Positions 61,091-64,000 of a DNA stretch of 64,000 bases are shown here, piece after piece. The number at the start of each line of letters is the position of its first letter. Position 1 is the first letter of the stretch. Made by a program: the position numbers and the translations under genes. The notes below the pieces were generated by a model that was not told the origin of the DNA, made no database searches, and saw nothing but the letters and a program-made list of their open reading frames with translations. Location of the stretch: the NCBI GenBank assembly GCA_011319805.1, contig SJRY01000272.1, forward strand, positions 248,001-312,000. The letters are read 5' to 3'. This DNA is from Macrocybe gigantea (Eukaryota > Basidiomycota > Agaricomycetes > Agaricales > Callistosporiaceae).

Positions 61091-64000
61091 TCAGAGCGCC
61101 ATGGCGTCGCCCTCGGCCCCGGCATCCGCCCGACCTTCCTCCTTCACCGCCTTTTTTCTGCCATTCACGGCTGCATTCCCGGCAGCAGCGGCAGCGGTGG
61201 CGACGGAAGAACCGCCCTTCTTGCCCCTCGTCCTCCCTCGCTCCCTGCCCCTCTCCCGCTCTCTATGCCTCTGCTTCTGCCTAGGACTCTGCCGGTCGCG
61301 TTCCCGGTCCGCGTCGTCCCCGTCTCCGTCCCCGTCTCCGTCCCCGTCCATGTCCATGTCCATCGTCACGTCCATCCTCCCTCCAGCGTCCTGCTCGCCT
61401 GGGCCTGGGTCTTCACCCTCGCCCACGCTCACGCGCACGCCTCGTCCGCGTCCGCATCCGGCTCCGCGTCTTCTTCATCCACGTCCACGTCCACCTCGAC
61501 GTCCGCGTCCACATCGGCATCATCATCGCCCGCCGTCTTGCCGCGCCCCTCCTCCGCAGCGCCATCACCAGCATTCGCACCGCGTCTCCGATTGCGCCTC
61601 AGACCCGCCCCACCCGCCTCACCTCCGCCACGCACACCTTCACCTCCCTCTTCTCCCTCCGCTTCGCCTTCATCGTCGCCCTCTGGCATGCTCGGCAAGC
61701 CAAAGAACGACGAGCCTCCTCCGCCCATGCCCATCCCCACGCCCATACCCATGCCCATGCCCATACCCACATTCATGTTCATGTTCATGCCCATGCCCAT
61801 CATGCCCATGTCCATGCCCATGCCCTGCATCATGACATCCACGTTCATCTCGCCGCCTTCTTGCTGCTGCTGCTGCTGTGTTGAGATGGCGCCTGCTGTT
61901 GTTGCCGAGGCTGCGCTCCCAGAGGCGAGGACGCAGACGCAGACGCAGACGCAAGAGGAGACGCTCCAGCAGAGCGATACGCCCGAAGCTCAGCCTCGAG
62001 CTCCCTATTCCGCGCGCCCTGCGCCGTGACAAGCTGCTGGAGGTACCGTATATACTCCACGCTCTTGCGCAGAATCATGCCCTTGTTCGCCTTCACGACT
62101 CCGCCCGCGCTGGCATTGGCATTGGCGTTGGCGTTCGAGTTGGCGTTGGCGTTGGCGTTGGAATTGGAATTGGAATTGGAACCAGAAGGCGAAGCCGGCG
62201 TGGGAGACGCGGCATCGTTGGGATCGGCAAGCGTCGCACCAGGCAGCGCCGGAGGAGGCGGCGTGCCGCCAGACGTCACGCTTCCACCGTCTTCGCGTTT
62301 GGGAATCCACACATCGAGCGGCGAAGCCGGATCCGTGTCCACAGGCGACGCAACCGCATTCGCGTTGTCGTCGTCACATTCGTTCCCTGCCCAGTCGTCG
62401 TCGTCGTCAGCGCCACCAGGTGACGCCGGGTTGACGTCCAACATGCAATCCGGAATGAGCGTCGCGAGCTCGCTGATCTTTTCGTTGATGTTATCGCGTC
62501 TGCGTCTCTCGACGGCGTTGTGGCTCTCCCTTCTCCTCCTCCTCTTTTCGTTCGCCAGCAGCGCTTGCTTGTCTTGCACGTTCTGCACCGCTGCCGCCGC
62601 TGCGACCGCCGCAGCAGCCGTCGTGCCTGGCGGGCTCGGTCCGCCCATGCCACCCATGCCGCCGTTGCTGCTCATGCCAACACCTCCACACACCACCGCC
62701 AGGCATACCCGGGATGCCAAACGCCATGCTCCCGAGGGCACCAAGCGCGCCGCCCATAGCCGACGAAGGCGGACTACCCGACACACCGCCGATGTTCGGC
62801 AAGGAATGCGGTGTGCCGGGGAGGCCTGCCGCACCGGAACCCGGACCGCCAGGCGGGCTCGACATGCCTATACCCCCATCGCGCTGAACGTGCGGAGGCG
62901 GTGCGTTGTGTTGGTGCTGCTGGTGCGGTGACATGGTGAACGACAAGGAATGCGAGTGCGGATGGTGCGCGTGCGCGTGCATAGAGTGGAGCGAGGACAC
63001 GGGTGGGAGATGCGGCGTGTCGCCTGGTCCTGATGTGGGCGTTGGCGTCGTGCCACTGCTGGCTCCTAGAGAAAAGGGCGAATACGGCTGTTGAGGCGAA
63101 AGATGATGGTGCGGAAGCGAATGCGAATGAGGTGACAGCGGGTCGGTCGTCTGCAGCGAATACTCCCTGTATAGACGTATACATCAGGAAAAAAAAAAAA
63201 AAAAAAAAGAAGAAAAGAAAACGTCAGGAAAGACAAAAAAAAAAAGACTGACGAGGAATGGCTGGGCATGTACCAGCCTCCAGCTGAAGCGCTTTGACCG
63301 AGAGGACTGATGCCCGTTCCTGCGACGGTGCTCGCTCTGGAGCGCGGTATGATGATGGCATGCGGACGAGCAGAGGACGAGAGTGGCGGTGGGCTGGCAC
63401 CGCTGACGCTATTGTTCCTCCTGCTCCTAGTCGTCCTCGCAGGGCCGACGCCGCTAGCTCCTGCAGCACCTGCGCCAGGAGATGAGGGACCGTTAGCATT
63501 ACCGTTCGACGGCGGCGGGAGCGCGAGCGGGATCGAGAATCGTGAGTCTGCGTCTGTGTCTGCGGATGCGAGTGGATCGGGCTCGGGGTGTGGCGCGAAA
63601 AATGGGACGAAGGGTGGAAAGACGAAGGCGGGTGTGTGTGTGCGTGCGTGGGGTGATCGGCTGCGGGATCGTACCGGATGGACGAGTTGAGCGCGGGGAG
63701 CGTCGAGTTGAAGTGCGCGTGCGGGAGCGAGTGCGGCGATCCTACGTGATCGGCGTTGCCGTTGTTGCTGTTGCCGCCGCTATTGTTGTTATTGCTGTTG
63801 CTGTTGTGATGATGGTGTTGATGGTGAGCGTTGCCGTGCGTCGGTACGGCGATCGCGCTCGACGTTGGAGGTGAAAAGTGGGACGGAAAGGCTGAGGCGG
63901 TGGACGAGGCGGACGAGGCGAGGTTGGGAGGGGCAGAGATGTCGAAAATGTTGTGCGTCTGACGATGCTGCTGCTGCTGCTGTTGCTGATGATGGGAATA
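61091..64000 (-). CDS. bHLH-zipper transcription factor with hypervariable repeats, 5' truncated
   Basis: The gene runs in from beyond the right edge. Its N-terminal part is Q/N/H/S-rich (HHQQQQQQQHR, HHQHHHHNSNSNNNN), followed by a serine/proline-rich region. The basic region and helix 1 are KRRRRRESHNAVERRRRDNI, NEKISELATLIPDCMLD; a long insert separates them from helix 2 and the zipper, KGMILRKSVEYIRYLQQLVT, QGARNRELEAELR. The E-box-contacting H-x3-E-x3-R pattern is intact, and the arrangement resembles Rtg3/MITF-type factors. Downstream come Met-Gly repeats (61720-61850) and a DADVDADVEVD tract. The Asn-Ala repeat (62110-62175) sits in the loop insert. Several frame changes of one base are needed (around 61865-61890 and 61430) and a possible dinucleotide change near 62690. 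The zipper class is certain; target genes are unknown. Confidence 0.8.

Overview
The window is nuclear DNA from a filamentous basidiomycete, most likely an Agaricomycete. Genes are dense and on both strands, and almost every one is cut by several 40-60 nt GT-AG introns. Several proteins belong to families common in mushroom-forming fungi: a DIM6/NTAB-type flavoprotein, an M43B secreted metalloprotease, a Pth11/rhodopsin-like 7TM protein, a questin-oxidase-like protein and a ubiquitin-like-domain protein. No bacterial-type operons, CRISPR arrays, integrases or viral genes were seen.

Layout. 0-9 kb: C-terminal end of a biotin-dependent carboxylase, a flavoprotein, a weak hypothetical gene, a MYND-finger protein, a secreted M43B metalloprotease and a 7TM protein. 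9.7-25.5 kb: a housekeeping block with sphingoid-base-1-phosphate phosphatase, PRP3, mitochondrial uL16m, a PLP aminotransferase, a possible small orphan gene, mitochondrial Met-tRNA formyltransferase, ORC1, an intron-containing tRNA-Leu(CAA) and the PLP-homeostasis protein. 25.6-40.3 kb: two tandem ARID-domain paralogs, the listerin ubiquitin ligase LTN1, CTP synthase and a questin-oxidase-like protein. 40.3-51.1 kb: a gene-poor stretch with a decayed sugar-transporter pseudogene, an omega-like glutathione transferase, a foldback CACTA-type MITE, a ubiquitin-like-domain protein and a cluster of GATA-factor motifs in front of a probable small gene. 51.2-57.7 kb: NADP-glutamate dehydrogenase (two GATA sites in its promoter), nucleoporin SEH1 and a RUS/DUF647 protein. 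57.8-64 kb: an unresolved coding-like region, a stretch full of long poly(A)/poly(T) tracts and a bHLH-zipper transcription factor with hypervariable repeats that runs off the right edge.

Two patterns recur. First, many conserved reading frames are broken by the apparent loss of one G or C, usually in a short G/C run. I count about sixteen, including one inside the near-invariant MNIDAGTM motif of CTP synthase. The direction is uniform, the run can be C or G on the coding strand, and housekeeping genes are hit, so uncorrected sequencing or assembly indels are the simplest explanation. Affected genes should not be called pseudogenes on this sequence alone. Second, at least four introns are best explained as GC-AG introns.

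I did not find a convincing new multi-gene system. The best candidates for new biology are the GATA-clustered small gene at 48.4-49.2 kb, the CACTA-type foldback MITE at 45.8-46.1 kb, the tandem ARID paralogs and the possible small cysteine-tailed gene at 18.3-18.9 kb.
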